The notes under the pieces are model-generated. The model made no database searches and was not told the origin of the DNA. It saw only the letters and a program-made list of their open reading frames with translations. Shown one piece after another: positions 52,525 to 61,189 of a DNA stretch of 64,000 bases. The DNA lies in assembly GCA_020636315.1 (NCBI GenBank), contig JACJYA010000009.1, forward strand, positions 186,001-250,000, read 5' to 3'. Every line of letters begins with the position of its first letter. Positions within the stretch are counted from its first letter, which is position 1. Source of the stretch: Lewinellaceae bacterium. GTDB taxonomy: Bacteria > Bacteroidota > Bacteroidia > Chitinophagales > Saprospiraceae. The translations under genes were made by a program, and so were the position numbers.

Positions 52525-52526
52525 CT
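52449..52526. repeat. Mini inverted-repeat unit at the glyA stop codon
   Basis: AGTACTCTGTAAA (52449-52461) and its complement (52514-52526) enclose 52 nt of A+T-rich sequence. ACTAAG flanks or overlaps both ends. The right arm contains two bases of the glyA stop codon. No ORF inside. Confidence 0.55.
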
Positions 52527-53814
52527 AAGCCGGGATGTTGATCTCTTCGTAGAGCGGGAAGCGCTCCATAAATTCATTGACCTCTTTGCGGGTACCGGCG
52601 ATCAGCTTTTCATCTTCCGGTGCGGAGATGACTGCATCGATCCAATCGACGACTTTTCGGCAGTCGGCCTCTTTCAGGCCGCGGGTAGTCACTGCTGCAG
52701 AACCTACCCGGATACCGGAAGTGACGAATGGCGTCTGGGTATCGAAAGGCACCATATTTTTGTTGAGGGTGATATCCGCCTTTTCCAGGGCTTTTTCCGC
52801 CAATTTTCCCGTCACTCCCTTTGAACGCAGGTCGATGAGCATGAGGTGGTTGTCGGTGCCGCCCGATATCAGTTCGTACCCTTTTTCCACAAACGCCTGT
52901 GCCATCGCCTGTGCATTTTTAACCACCTGCCGGGCATACACCTTGAAAGAAGGTTGCAATGCTTCGCCAAAACCTACGGCCTTGGCGGCGATGATGTGTT
53001 CTAATGGGCCTCCCTGCATGCCAGGGAATACCCCGCTGTTCAGGACAGAAGACATTTTTATGGCGTTTCCTTTTTTAGTGGTTCGCCCCCAGGGGTTATC
53101 AAAATCCTTCCCCATCATGATAATGCCGCCGCGCGGGCCCCGCAAGGTCTTATGAGTGGTGGAAGTGACAATATGACAATGCTCCATTGGGTTCTTGAGC
53201 AGGCCGGCGGCGATGAGGCCGGCCGGATGGGCAATATCTGCCAGCAGCAGTGCCCCTACCTGATCGGCAATGGCGCGGAAGCGCTCGTAGTCCCAGTCGC
53301 GGGAATAAGCCGAGGCCCCGCAAATGATGAGTTTGGGTTTTACCTCCAGAGCCTTGGCCTCCACCTTGTCCATGTCGATAATACCTGTTTCCTTTTCTAC
53401 GCCGTAGAAATGCGGTTCGTAAACCTTGCCGGAGAAGTTGACCGGAGAGCCGTGAGACAGGTGGCCGCCGTGGGAGAGGTCAAAGCCGAGGATCCGGTCG
53501 CCCGGCCTGAGGACGGCCAGGAAAACGGCGGCATTGGCCTGGGCCCCGGAATGGGGCTGTACATTGGCGAACTCGGCGCCAAAAAGCTCTTTGAGGCGGT
53601 CGATGGCCAGTTGTTCCACTTCATCGACCACTTCACAGCCACCGTAGTAGCGCTTTCCCGGATAACCCTCTGCATATTTATTGGTCAGGCAACTGCCCGC
53701 AGCTTCCATCACCTGGGGGCTGGCGAAATTTTCAGAAGCGATCAGCTCAAGGCCTTTCTGCTGCCGGTTCAATTCCTTTTGTATCAAGTTGAAAACCAAA
53801 GTATCTTTTGCCAT
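52525..53814 (-). CDS. glyA: Serine hydroxymethyltransferase
   Basis: 429 residues, full length. PLP enzyme with RQQKGLELIASENFASPQVM, TNKYAEGYPGKRYYGGCEVV, NVQPHSGAQANAAVFLA, LSHGGHLSHGSPVNFSGK, LLADIAHPAGLIAAGLL and the Schiff-base lysine in STTHKTLRGPRGGII (~224). It converts serine and tetrahydrofolate to glycine and methylene-tetrahydrofolate. Its stop codon overlaps a mini inverted repeat. A TAAATTTG element (53907-53900, minus strand) lies about 80 nt upstream of the start. Confidence 0.98.
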   Translation of the reverse strand: MAKDTLVFNLIQKELNRQQKGLELIASENFASPQVMEAAGSCLTNKYAEGYPGKRYYGGCEVVDEVEQLAIDRLKELFGAEFANVQPHSGAQANAAVFLAVLRPGDRILGFDLSHGGHLSHGSPVNFSGKVYEPHFYGVEKETGIIDMDKVEAKALEVKPKLIICGASAYSRDWDYERFRAIADQVGALLLADIAHPAGLIAAGLLKNPMEHCHIVTSTTHKTLRGPRGGIIMMGKDFDNPWGRTTKKGNAIKMSSVLNSGVFPGMQGGPLEHIIAAKAVGFGEALQPSFKVYARQVVKNAQAMAQAFVEKGYELISGGTDNHLMLIDLRSKGVTGKLAEKALEKADITLNKNMVPFDTQTPFVTSGIRVGSAAVTTRGLKEADCRKVVDWIDAVISAPEDEKLIAGTRKEVNEFMERFPLYEEINIPA

Positions 53815-54230
53815 CTTTAATGGTTTAGTACTGGCAATAATTTGGAAAGGGTATGATGTCGGCCCTCGTCATTGCCGGTATGCGGATCAAAATTCCGGAC
53901 AAATTTATGCGGTTTGGCGGGTAGTTTATAATTTTTCCCGGACAAACTATTGTGCCCGGGGACAAACCGGGAAAGCCGGAGCAGCAGTTTTTATCTGCAA
54001 CTAAAAGCTTTTTCCTGCGTAAATACACAATAAATCCCATGGATAAAGCTTTGTATTTATCCCAATCCCACGTAAGTCCAGTATTGCAGGCCGATGAAAT
54101 AATTCTACCGTAGTATTCGCCTTGATTTGCCGAAAAGTAAATGCGATTTTTGCACCCGCAGGCCACCGGCGCTGAGGCCATTTAGAGCGCCAGGCTTTTT
54201 GTGTCACAAAACCAAATTAAAAGTGAATTG
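53815..54230. other. 416-nt divergent region between glyA and phosphatase genes
   Basis: It holds a minus-strand TAAATTTG (53907-53900) at a fitting distance for glyA; no TTG at 19-21 nt. On the plus side no consensus promoter is seen before the phosphatase gene. Frames here are short and lack features. Confidence 0.45.
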
Positions 54231-55901
54231 ATGCTGAGACGACGCAGCCGGCTATTACTGACAATTTTCATCTCACTATGCTATGCCTGGGCATTGAACG
54301 CCAACACCGGCCGATACCGCTGTATGTGGCGTGATGACCCTGCCACGACGATGGTCGTCGGCTGGGATCAGGCCTCCGGTTATGACCCCGTTTTGTTTTA
54401 TGACGTCATCGACTTCGGCGCCCAGGTAGCCGCCTACCGTAACAAACAGCAGCCCGACCGCATCATCGTATCCAAGGGGATGAACAATCATTTCGTTCGC
54501 CTGGCCGGCCTGCAGCCCAATACCATATACTATTTCGTCATTCAGGACAGTGAAGGCGTCAGCCGGCGGTTCTCCTTCAAAACAGCACCCAACACACCCA
54601 CCGAACGTTTATCCATTATTGCCGGAGGGGATTCCCGCAACAACCGGGAGGCCCGCCGGGATGCCAACCAACTGGTTAGCAAGCTACGCCCCCACTGCAT
54701 CTTGTTCGACGGAGACATGACCGCCGGAGACACCTACCAGGAATGGCGCGAATGGTTTGACGACTGGCAGGAAACCATCGGCAGCGACGGAAGGATATTC
54801 CCCATTATTCCGGCAAGAGGAAACCACGAGGCAGCCAATAGCTCCATCACCGAACTGTTCGACGTCAGCAGCAATGATGTTTACTATGCCCTTACGCTGG
54901 GAGGCAACCTGTTTCGCGTTTATACCCTGAATTCTCTGATCCCGCCGGGTGGAAGCCAGCGCATCTGGCTGGAAGGTGACCTCAAGGCCAGCAGAAATGT
55001 CACCTGGAAGATGGCGCAGTATCACCATTCCATACGGCCTCATACCCAAAAGAAACCCGAGAAGGACGAGCTGCTGCTCAACTGGTCCACCCTCTTTTAC
55101 AAGTATGGGGTGAACCTGGCCATGGAATCGGACGCGCACGTCGTGAAAACCACCTATCCGATAAGGCCATCCCGCGAGCCCGGAAGCGAAGAAAATTTTA
55201 TCCGCGATGATGAAAAAGGCACAGTTTACATAGGGGAAGGCTGCTGGGGCGCTCCCCTGAGAGAGAACAACGACAACAAATCCTGGACCCGTGCCAGTGG
55301 AAGCTTTAACCAGTTCAAATGGATATTCATCGACCAGGAGAAGATCGAGGTGCGCACCATCCGGACTGACGGCGCCCTGCGGGTAGCAGAGGTCAGCCAC
55401 AACAACATTTTCGACCCGCCTATCGGCCTGGTCATCTGGAACCCGCCCAGCGGCGATGTGGTAACGATCCGCCGGCAGGGAGGCCTGCCTCCCGATACGG
55501 TTGCCGACGCCAGCCCCAATTTTGGAACTCACGAAGAGCCCCCCCCTCACAATCCTCCTCCTCCCCGGCGGCAGCCCAATGTCGAAAACGCCATTTCTTC
55601 CATCCCTCACGAGCCGGAAGCCCCGGCTTCCGACCCTAATGACTGGTCCCCGTTCCCCAAGGTAGCCCCGGATGAAAAAGGACAGGTCATCATCAAATAC
55701 TTTCTGCCCCGCAGTGGTGACGTGACTGTACAACTGATCAATCCTCAATGGAGGGAAATGGCCCGTATCAATTTCCCCCGCCAAACCAGCGGTGAGCATG
55801 TAAAAAGCCTGGACCTGAGCAGGGCGCCCGCTGGCCGGTACCTGCTGGTCGTCAAAGGAGACGGGAAAGTAGCGCGCCGGTTTCATGTAGTGATACGTTA
55901 G
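54231..55901 (+). CDS. Secreted purple-acid-phosphatase-like metallophosphoesterase
   Basis: 556 residues from ATG 54231 (a GTG at 54201 would add 10). A signal peptide ends near YAWALNA. Residues ~15-115 form the FN3-like PAP domain (FVRLAGLQPNTIYYFVIQDS). The metallophosphatase core has GGDSRNN (in place of GDxG), LFDGDMTAGD, IPARGNHE, QYHHS and a late ESDAHV, enough for a two-metal site. A proline-rich linker (EEPPPHNPPPPRRQPN, ~435-450) precedes a C-terminal beta domain with GQVIIKYFLPRSGDVTVQLI, APAGRYLLVVKGDGKVARRF, resembling a T9SS type A sorting domain without the usual FPNP start. Probably hydrolyses phosphate esters outside the cell. Confidence 0.85.
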   Translation: MLRRRSRLLLTIFISLCYAWALNANTGRYRCMWRDDPATTMVVGWDQASGYDPVLFYDVIDFGAQVAAYRNKQQPDRIIVSKGMNNHFVRLAGLQPNTIYYFVIQDSEGVSRRFSFKTAPNTPTERLSIIAGGDSRNNREARRDANQLVSKLRPHCILFDGDMTAGDTYQEWREWFDDWQETIGSDGRIFPIIPARGNHEAANSSITELFDVSSNDVYYALTLGGNLFRVYTLNSLIPPGGSQRIWLEGDLKASRNVTWKMAQYHHSIRPHTQKKPEKDELLLNWSTLFYKYGVNLAMESDAHVVKTTYPIRPSREPGSEENFIRDDEKGTVYIGEGCWGAPLRENNDNKSWTRASGSFNQFKWIFIDQEKIEVRTIRTDGALRVAEVSHNNIFDPPIGLVIWNPPSGDVVTIRRQGGLPPDTVADASPNFGTHEEPPPHNPPPPRRQPNVENAISSIPHEPEAPASDPNDWSPFPKVAPDEKGQVIIKYFLPRSGDVTVQLINPQWREMARINFPRQTSGEHVKSLDLSRAPAGRYLLVVKGDGKVARRFHVVIR

Positions 55902-56003
55902 AGTAGGGGCAAGTAATAAGGCTGGCCGGCAGGAAAAGTATTCGGCGGTTGTTTGAACCTCCAATCCAGGCGATCAACTCCATTAACCCACCGTAAAGTT
56001 TTG

Positions 56004-56011
56004 TAGCTTTG
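56004..56011 (+). promoter_or_regulatory. -7 element TAGCTTTG before the polyprenyl synthase gene
   Basis: 18 nt before the ATG at 56030, leaving a very short leader. The TTG element is not at the usual spacing. Confidence 0.45.
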
Positions 56012-56029
56012 GGCGACAAAACCAAAAGC

Positions 56030-57004
56030 ATGTCGAAGTCGCTCAATACCATTAAGGGGCCGATCGACGAAGAGCTCCGGGTTTTCGAGTCTCGTTTTCG
56101 GGAATCAATGCGAAGCCCCGTACCTCTGTTGGATAAGATCACCTTCTACATCGTTCGGCGAAAAGGTAAGCAGGTACGGCCCATGTTCGTATTCCTGGCC
56201 GCCAAAGCCTGCGGCGCAGTAACCGACGCCACCTACACCGCCGCCTCCCTGGTGGAATTGCTCCATACCGCAACTCTGGTGCACGATGACGTGGTCGATG
56301 ACTCCTATGAACGCCGAGGCTTTTTCTCCATCAATGCACTGTGGAAGAACAAGATCGCCGTACTGGTGGGCGACTACCTGTTCTCCCAGGGTATGTTGCT
56401 GGCGCTGCGCAGCAAACAATACCAACTACTGGAAATCGTCTCCGACGCCGTCAAAGCCATGAGCGAAGGCGAACTGCTGCAGATCGAAAAAGCCCGGCGG
56501 CTGGATATAGAAGAAGAGGTGTATTATGAGATCATCCGCCAGAAGACGGCATCTCTGATCGCCGCCGCCTGCAGTGCCGGCGCGGCTTCCACCTCTGACA
56601 ATGCGGAACAGGTTGAACGCATGCGCCTCTTTGGTGAAAAGATCGGTATTGCCTTTCAGATCAGGGACGACCTCTTCGATTTCGGGACGGACGATGTCGG
56701 CAAACCTCTGGGGATCGATATCAAAGAAAAGAAAATGACCCTTCCCCTGATCTATGCCTTGCGGCAAACCTCAAAAGCAAACCGCCGCCGGATCATCAAC
56801 ACCATCCGCCGGCACAGCGACAAGCCCGATAAAGTCCAGGAAGTCGTCGAATTCGTCCGCGGAAGCGGCGGCCTGGAATATGCCCGAAAAGCCATGCAGG
56901 ATTTTCGCAACCAGGCCTTTGAACTGCTTCAGTCCTTCCCCGACACTCCTGCCCGCCAGTCCCTGGCGGATCTTGTCACCTTCGTCACAGAGCGAAAAAA
57001 GTAA
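56030..57004 (+). CDS. Polyprenyl diphosphate synthase (trans, long chain)
   Basis: 324 residues from the ATG at 56030. First aspartate-rich motif LVHDDVVDDSYERRG (~84-98) and second IAFQIRDDLFDFG (~205-217) define an isoprenyl synthase; KGKQVRPMFVFLAAKACG binds isopentenyl diphosphate. The residues before the first DD motif (LHTATL) are small, consistent with a long product chain such as the octaprenyl side chain of menaquinone, but length cannot be read reliably. It converges on the NfeD-like gene with a 24-nt gap. Confidence 0.93.
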   Translation: MSKSLNTIKGPIDEELRVFESRFRESMRSPVPLLDKITFYIVRRKGKQVRPMFVFLAAKACGAVTDATYTAASLVELLHTATLVHDDVVDDSYERRGFFSINALWKNKIAVLVGDYLFSQGMLLALRSKQYQLLEIVSDAVKAMSEGELLQIEKARRLDIEEEVYYEIIRQKTASLIAAACSAGAASTSDNAEQVERMRLFGEKIGIAFQIRDDLFDFGTDDVGKPLGIDIKEKKMTLPLIYALRQTSKANRRRIINTIRRHSDKPDKVQEVVEFVRGSGGLEYARKAMQDFRNQAFELLQSFPDTPARQSLADLVTFVTERKK

Positions 57005-57028
57005 GGCAAGGATTGAAAACATTCGGAG

Positions 57029-57643
57029 CTATACCCTGGACCCTTTCTGGTTTTCATGCGGATAGCCTTCGTCTTCGAGAGGTTCCACCAGGAGGACGCG
57101 CCCATCGATCACTCCAATGACCCGCACGGGCACTCCCGGTTTCAGTTCACCGCCACCGGTGATGGCTTCCAGCTCATAAGGCGCATTGCGGAGTTTGATG
57201 TGGACTTTGCCGAAACCGTTGCGGTGAGGTGGGATTTGCTCCAGGACTTTACCGGTCGTTTCCATTAATTGTTCTGCGCCCGGGCTATGGCCGGGCGCCC
57301 AGCTGACGAGCAGCCGCACCAGCCGTTTGGCAAAGGCCGCAGCCAGCAAACCACCGGCAAAAGCCGGAAGCAAAAGCAGGAGAGGCGAAACGTCCTGATA
57401 ACTCAGCGCCAGAGCCAGCCAGCCAAAAGTCGTGAAAAAAGTGAGAATGGTGCGGGGGTTAAATATGCCGGAGGGCCGGTGTTCCGGTTCAGCCCCGCCT
57501 GACTGGGAGAGTTCATACAGGCTCAGGGCAGACAGGATAGCCAGGAGAAGGCTGGAAACTATGGCCACCAGCCAGAACACCTGCTGCGCCCAATCCTGGG
57601 CTTCCCACCAATCTCCAAAAAGTGAAAAATGCATAGTACGCAC
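57029..57643 (-). CDS. NfeD-like membrane protein with OB-fold domain
   Basis: 204 residues. Three membrane helices: ~20-43 (VFWLVAIVSSLLLAILSALS), ~64-82 (ILTFFTTFGWLALALSYQ) and ~87-110 (LLLLLPAFAGGLLAAAF). A cytoplasmic C-terminal beta domain (~130-195) has TGKVLEQIPPHRNGFGKVHI, AITGGGELKPGVPVRVIGVI and DGRVLLVEPLE, the OB-fold of NfeD/YqiJ proteins. These usually work with a flotillin-type SPFH protein; no such gene is in the window. An alternative start is the ATG at 57634. Confidence 0.75.
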   Translation of the reverse strand: MRTMHFSLFGDWWEAQDWAQQVFWLVAIVSSLLLAILSALSLYELSQSGGAEPEHRPSGIFNPRTILTFFTTFGWLALALSYQDVSPLLLLLPAFAGGLLAAAFAKRLVRLLVSWAPGHSPGAEQLMETTGKVLEQIPPHRNGFGKVHIKLRNAPYELEAITGGGELKPGVPVRVIGVIDGRVLLVEPLEDEGYPHENQKGSRV

Positions 57644-57822
57644 TATTAATTACCCCGGAGGCGGAACGTTCTTTCGTTAATGCAGGGAGTAAGTTAAAGG
57701 ATGCTTCCTAACATTCATTATGTGTTCGACAAAAAGCCGGGGATTATCGGCAAAACCGGAGGCTTTGAGGAACTCTCCCGGGAATGATACAAAAATCGGG
57801 GGATAAATTGCACGATAGTTCT

Positions 57823-57830
57823 TACCTTTG
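57823..57830 (+). promoter_or_regulatory. -7 element TACCTTTG before prs
   Basis: 14-20 nt before the two possible prs start codons. The only TTG nearby gives a 12-nt spacer, too short. Confidence 0.45.
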
Positions 57831-57843
57831 CTAAAGAGGTTTA

Positions 57844-58791
57844 ATGTCCATGAATCAAATGATCGAAGTAAAGCTTTTTTCCGGGACGACATCGGAATAC
57901 CTGGCCAAAAATATTGCTGAATATTATGGCCACCCACTGGGAGACATTAAAGTAAACCGCTTTAGTGACGGGGAGATGCAGCCTACTATCAATGAGTCGG
58001 TTCGGGGCGCTTACGTCTTTTTTATCCAATCCACCTACGCTCCAACTGAGAACCTCATGGAACTGCTGCTGATGATCGATGCCGCCAAACGAGCTTCGGC
58101 CGGGTACATCTCAGCTGTGATCCCCTACTTTGGGTATGCGCGGCAGGACCGGAAAGACAAACCCCGGGTTCCCATCTCCGCCAAACTGATCGCCAACCTG
58201 CTTCAGGCCGCCGGGGCAAACCGGATCATGACCATGGACTTCCACGCCGACCAGATACAGGGCTTTTTTGATATTCCGGTTGACCACCTCAAGAGCGAGG
58301 CCATCTACATTCCCCACTTACAGGAAATGGACCTCAGCAACGTCATTTTCGCCTCTCCCGATGTCGGCGGCGTGAAAAGGGCCCGAACTTACGCCAAGCA
58401 CTTCAGCCGCAACCTCGTCATTTGTGACAAATACCGCAAGCGCGCCAATGAGGTGGCGGAGATGACCGTGATCGGCGACGTCAAAGATGCCGATGTGATA
58501 TTGGTTGATGACCTGGTCGATACGGCCGGCACCCTCTGCCGGGCCGCCAAGATACTGATCGAGAAGGGCGCCCGCAGCGTTCGCGCCATGTGCACCCACC
58601 CCGTTCTTTCCGGCGATGCCTACCGGAAAATCGAAGAATCCATGCTGGACGAGCTGCTGGTTTGCGACACCATCCCGCTGAGAGAGAAATCCAGTAAGAT
58701 CAAGGTCCTTTCCACCGCTAAATTATTCTCCCGCGCCATTCGCAACACCCACGAACACCGCTCTATTTCCGCATTGTTTGTGGGGGGGTAG
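57844..58791 (+). CDS. prs: Ribose-phosphate pyrophosphokinase (PRPP synthase)
   Basis: 315 residues; ATG at 57844 or, two codons on, at 57850. Motifs: SDGEMQPTINESVRGAYVFF, IQSTYAPTENLMELLLM, ISAVIPYFGYARQDRKDKPR (flexible ATP loop), MTMDFHADQIQGFFDIPVDH and the PRPP-binding VILVDDLVDTAGTLCRAAKI. It makes PRPP from ribose 5-phosphate and ATP for nucleotide, histidine and tryptophan synthesis. In many Bacteroidota prs is followed directly by rplY; here a minus-strand lipoprotein gene lies between them. The 146 nt after it carry GT-rich repeated words without a clear function. Confidence 0.97.
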   Translation: MSMNQMIEVKLFSGTTSEYLAKNIAEYYGHPLGDIKVNRFSDGEMQPTINESVRGAYVFFIQSTYAPTENLMELLLMIDAAKRASAGYISAVIPYFGYARQDRKDKPRVPISAKLIANLLQAAGANRIMTMDFHADQIQGFFDIPVDHLKSEAIYIPHLQEMDLSNVIFASPDVGGVKRARTYAKHFSRNLVICDKYRKRANEVAEMTVIGDVKDADVILVDDLVDTAGTLCRAAKILIEKGARSVRAMCTHPVLSGDAYRKIEESMLDELLVCDTIPLREKSSKIKVLSTAKLFSRAIRNTHEHRSISALFVGG

Positions 58792-58937
58792 GTTTGTCAC
58801 ACAGAGACCAGGCTGTTGTAGTGTTGTGGTATTTCGGTGTTATGGTGTTGCGGTGTGCCGGCGCAGCACCAGGCTACCGGCCACAATACCAAAACGCCCT
58901 GAAACCTGAATACCTGCAATTGTTTCCTGATAAAAGC

Positions 58938-59390
58938 CTATTTTTCTTCATCAAAGGGCAGCGGAATATTTGACGGGTGGCACTTTCTGCATTTGGCTTC
59001 TTCAAAGAAGGTGGAAAAGGGCCGCTTGATGGGCTCCTGCGTCATGGCGCTGTGTTTGATCAGCTTGCCCAGCAATTCATTTTTAATGTCCATATCCAGC
59101 AATATGGAGTCTTTTGACTGAGGGTAAGTTACAAGGATCACTGGAGCGGCTCCTTTTTTATCACCACTCTGGCGCTTTACCATTTCCCATTCGTTCTTTC
59201 CGGTCCGCACGAGTTTCTGATCCTGGTAAGGCACCCATCCAATAGTGATCGACATCTCCGGGTGAAAGGAAGATATCTCCGAGGGGTGCATCGTTCTGCC
59301 GGCCCTGTCTGTAACCATTTGCCGGGGCTCACTGCAATTGATGACAATAAAAGCGATCAGCAAAAAAAAGAAGGCAAATCTCCAGGTCAT
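58938..59390 (-). CDS. Lipoprotein with one C-terminal CxxCH heme-binding motif
   Basis: 150 residues from ATG 59390; the longer frame to 59519 has no leader character. The leader FAFFFLLIAFIVINC gives a lipoprotein. The mature part (RTMHPSEISSFHPEMSITIG, APVILVTYPQSKDSILLDMD) leads to AKCRKCHPSNIPLPFDEEK, where CRKCH fits the heme c attachment motif with the axial His. Only one motif, at the extreme C-terminus; distal ligand could be one of the upstream Met or His residues. Not a recognised cytochrome family. It sits between prs and rplY, in reverse orientation. Confidence 0.65.
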   Translation of the reverse strand: MTWRFAFFFLLIAFIVINCSEPRQMVTDRAGRTMHPSEISSFHPEMSITIGWVPYQDQKLVRTGKNEWEMVKRQSGDKKGAAPVILVTYPQSKDSILLDMDIKNELLGKLIKHSAMTQEPIKRPFSTFFEEAKCRKCHPSNIPLPFDEEK

Positions 59391-59609
59391 GTCTATAGTT
59401 TTATGAATGTTAATTTTTCGCTGCAATTCAACTGGGAGGCAAACCGGCCGGGAATACAATCCTGCAAAATAGTGAAATAATGCTTGCAAGCTTCCCACCT
59501 GCCATTGAATTTTGAGCAATACCGGCAGGGGAAAGGGCCTTCAACTGGTAAAACCAGGCCGGCAATTATATTTTCAAAAACCATGCTTTCCTTTTTGAAG
59601 GAAAATATC

Positions 59610-59617
59610 TATCTTTG
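59610..59617 (+). promoter_or_regulatory. -7 element TATCTTTG before rplY
   Basis: About 74 nt before the rplY start. TTTG at 59594-59597 gives a spacer of only 12 nt, so the upstream element is doubtful. Confidence 0.45.
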
Positions 59618-59690
59618 CGTGCCTTTTTGGAATTAAAGCCAAATACATAAGGCCTTATAAAGAAAGCATTAAAGACAAAGCTGATAAATC

Positions 59691-60326
59691 ATGGAAGTAG
59701 TTGCTATAAGCGGACAGTTGCGCACCGACCTTGGCAAGACTGCCACAAAAGCAGTCAGGAACGGGGGTAAGATCCCGTGTGTTCTATACGGAGGAGATGA
59801 AGTGATCCATTTCTCCACTTCCCTCAAAGAAGTTCGTGACCTCATTTATACGCCGGACTTTAAGATCGCCGAAGTCTCCATTGACGGGCAATCTTACAAG
59901 TGCTTCGTCAAAGATATTCAGTGGCACCCGGTAACGGATGCCATCGTCCATCTGGATTTCCTTCGCCTCATCGAGGGCGTGCCGGTTAAAGTGGAAGTGC
60001 CGCTGCACTTCAAAGGCACTTCTCCGGGCGTCAAAAACGGAGGTAAGCTGATCCAGAAGCTGCGCCGGGTCAAGATCAGGACCACTCCGGAGCACCTCGT
60101 TGGCGAACTGCAGGTTGACATTTCCAAACTGGAGCTCAACCAGTCTATCCGGGTTCGGGACATTGACCGCGGCCGCGAAAACATTGATGTACTGAACTCT
60201 CCGGGTGTGCCCGTAGCCTCGGTTGAAGTACCGCGTGCACTGCGTTCGGCAACGGCAGCAGCTGAAAAGGCCGGTGTGGCTGAAAGTGCAGAAGAAGAGG
60301 AGGGTGCAGAAGGAGGCGAGGAATAA
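59691..60326 (+). CDS. rplY: 50S ribosomal protein L25/general stress protein Ctc
   Basis: 211 residues, the long Ctc form. Start VVAISGQLRTDLGKTATKAV and KIPCVLYGG are the L25 signature; FKIAEVSIDGQSYKCFVKDI, HPVTDAIVHLDFLRL and the C-terminal TL5 domain (VPLHFKGTSPGVKNGGKLIQ, ELQVDISKLELNQSIRVRDI) follow. The last ~25 residues are Ala/Glu-rich and disordered (AESAEEEEGAEGGEE). It binds 5S rRNA in the 50S subunit. It is followed by a clear intrinsic terminator. Confidence 0.97.
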   Translation: MEVVAISGQLRTDLGKTATKAVRNGGKIPCVLYGGDEVIHFSTSLKEVRDLIYTPDFKIAEVSIDGQSYKCFVKDIQWHPVTDAIVHLDFLRLIEGVPVKVEVPLHFKGTSPGVKNGGKLIQKLRRVKIRTTPEHLVGELQVDISKLELNQSIRVRDIDRGRENIDVLNSPGVPVASVEVPRALRSATAAAEKAGVAESAEEEEGAEGGEE

Positions 60327-60358
60327 CCTCTCTTTCTTACTCTCTCTTTTCAAACCGG

Positions 60359-60396
60359 AAGAGGTGCAGAAGCGAGGTACGCTTTGCACCTCTTTT
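60359..60396 (+). terminator. Intrinsic terminator of rplY
   Basis: AAGAGGTGCA (60359-60368) pairs with TGCACCTCTT (60385-60394), an inner AAGCG/CGCTT continues the stem past a bulged G, and a short T-run follows. Confidence 0.8.
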
Positions 60397-60421
60397 GTTA
60401 TTGTAACCCATACCTGAAGCC

Positions 60422-61189
60422 ATGCTCCATACCACGCTCATCCAGACTGCCCTGCACTGGGAAGATAAAAAGGCCAACCTCGAACAACTGGGCAAAAAAC
60501 TGGCCGGCCTTTCCACACCGACAAACCTGATTGTCCTGCCCGAAATGTTCACCACCGGCTTTACCATGAATGCCAGGCCCCTTGCCGAACCCACGGAAGC
60601 CGCCACCTACGAATGGATGGCCGGCCATGCCAGCCGCCTGGGCGCAGTAGTGACGGGCAGCTTCATCGTTGAAGAGGGCGGCCAATACTTCAACCGCCTG
60701 CTCTGGGTGCGGCCGGACGGGAGCTACGAAAAATATGACAAACGCCACCTCTTTACCCTTGCCGGAGAACATGAACACTATACCCCGGGCCACCAGCCGC
60801 TCATTGCAGAACTTGACGGCTGGAAGGTTATGCCTCTCATTTGTTATGACCTGCGCTTCCCCGTTTGGTCCCGCAACACCTGTGATTACGATATGCTGAT
60901 TTACGTCGCCAACTGGCCCGAGATGCGCCGCCAGGCCTGGCGCACCTTGCTGGCCGCCCGGGCCATCGAGAACCAGGCCTACACCCTGGGCGTAAACTGC
61001 GTGGGCAAAGACGGGAACGGCTTTCCCTACACCGGCGATTCTTCCGCCTTTGACTTCGCCGGGGAAGAACTGCTGCACACTACGCATACGGAGGGGCTGT
61101 TCACCGTTCAGCTCTCCTATGAAAAACAGCAGGAGTTCCGAAACAAACTGCAGTTCCTGGCGGACCGGGACCGGTTTGTGATCGAATAA
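60422..61189 (+). CDS. Carbon-nitrogen hydrolase, omega-amidase (YafV/NIT2) type
   Basis: 255 residues of the nitrilase superfamily. Catalytic triad: Glu in IVLPEMFTTGF (~40), Lys in YEKYDKRHLFTL (~108) and Cys in VMPLICYDLRFPVWSRN (~141). Other anchors: VVTGSFIVEEGGQYFNRL, YTPGHQPLI and ARAIENQAYTLGVNCVGKD. The FPVW and LF.LAGEH pattern fits the omega-amidase group, which hydrolyses alpha-ketoglutaramate and related omega-amides, relevant to glutamine salvage. Located 26 nt past the rplY terminator, so probably a separate transcript. Confidence 0.92.
   Translation: MLHTTLIQTALHWEDKKANLEQLGKKLAGLSTPTNLIVLPEMFTTGFTMNARPLAEPTEAATYEWMAGHASRLGAVVTGSFIVEEGGQYFNRLLWVRPDGSYEKYDKRHLFTLAGEHEHYTPGHQPLIAELDGWKVMPLICYDLRFPVWSRNTCDYDMLIYVANWPEMRRQAWRTLLAARAIENQAYTLGVNCVGKDGNGFPYTGDSSAFDFAGEELLHTTHTEGLFTVQLSYEKQQEFRNKLQFLADRDRFVIE

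Noticed and set aside
57677..57937. Minus-strand frame overlapping the prs start.
   Set aside because: It overlaps prs and its promoter in antisense and has no features.
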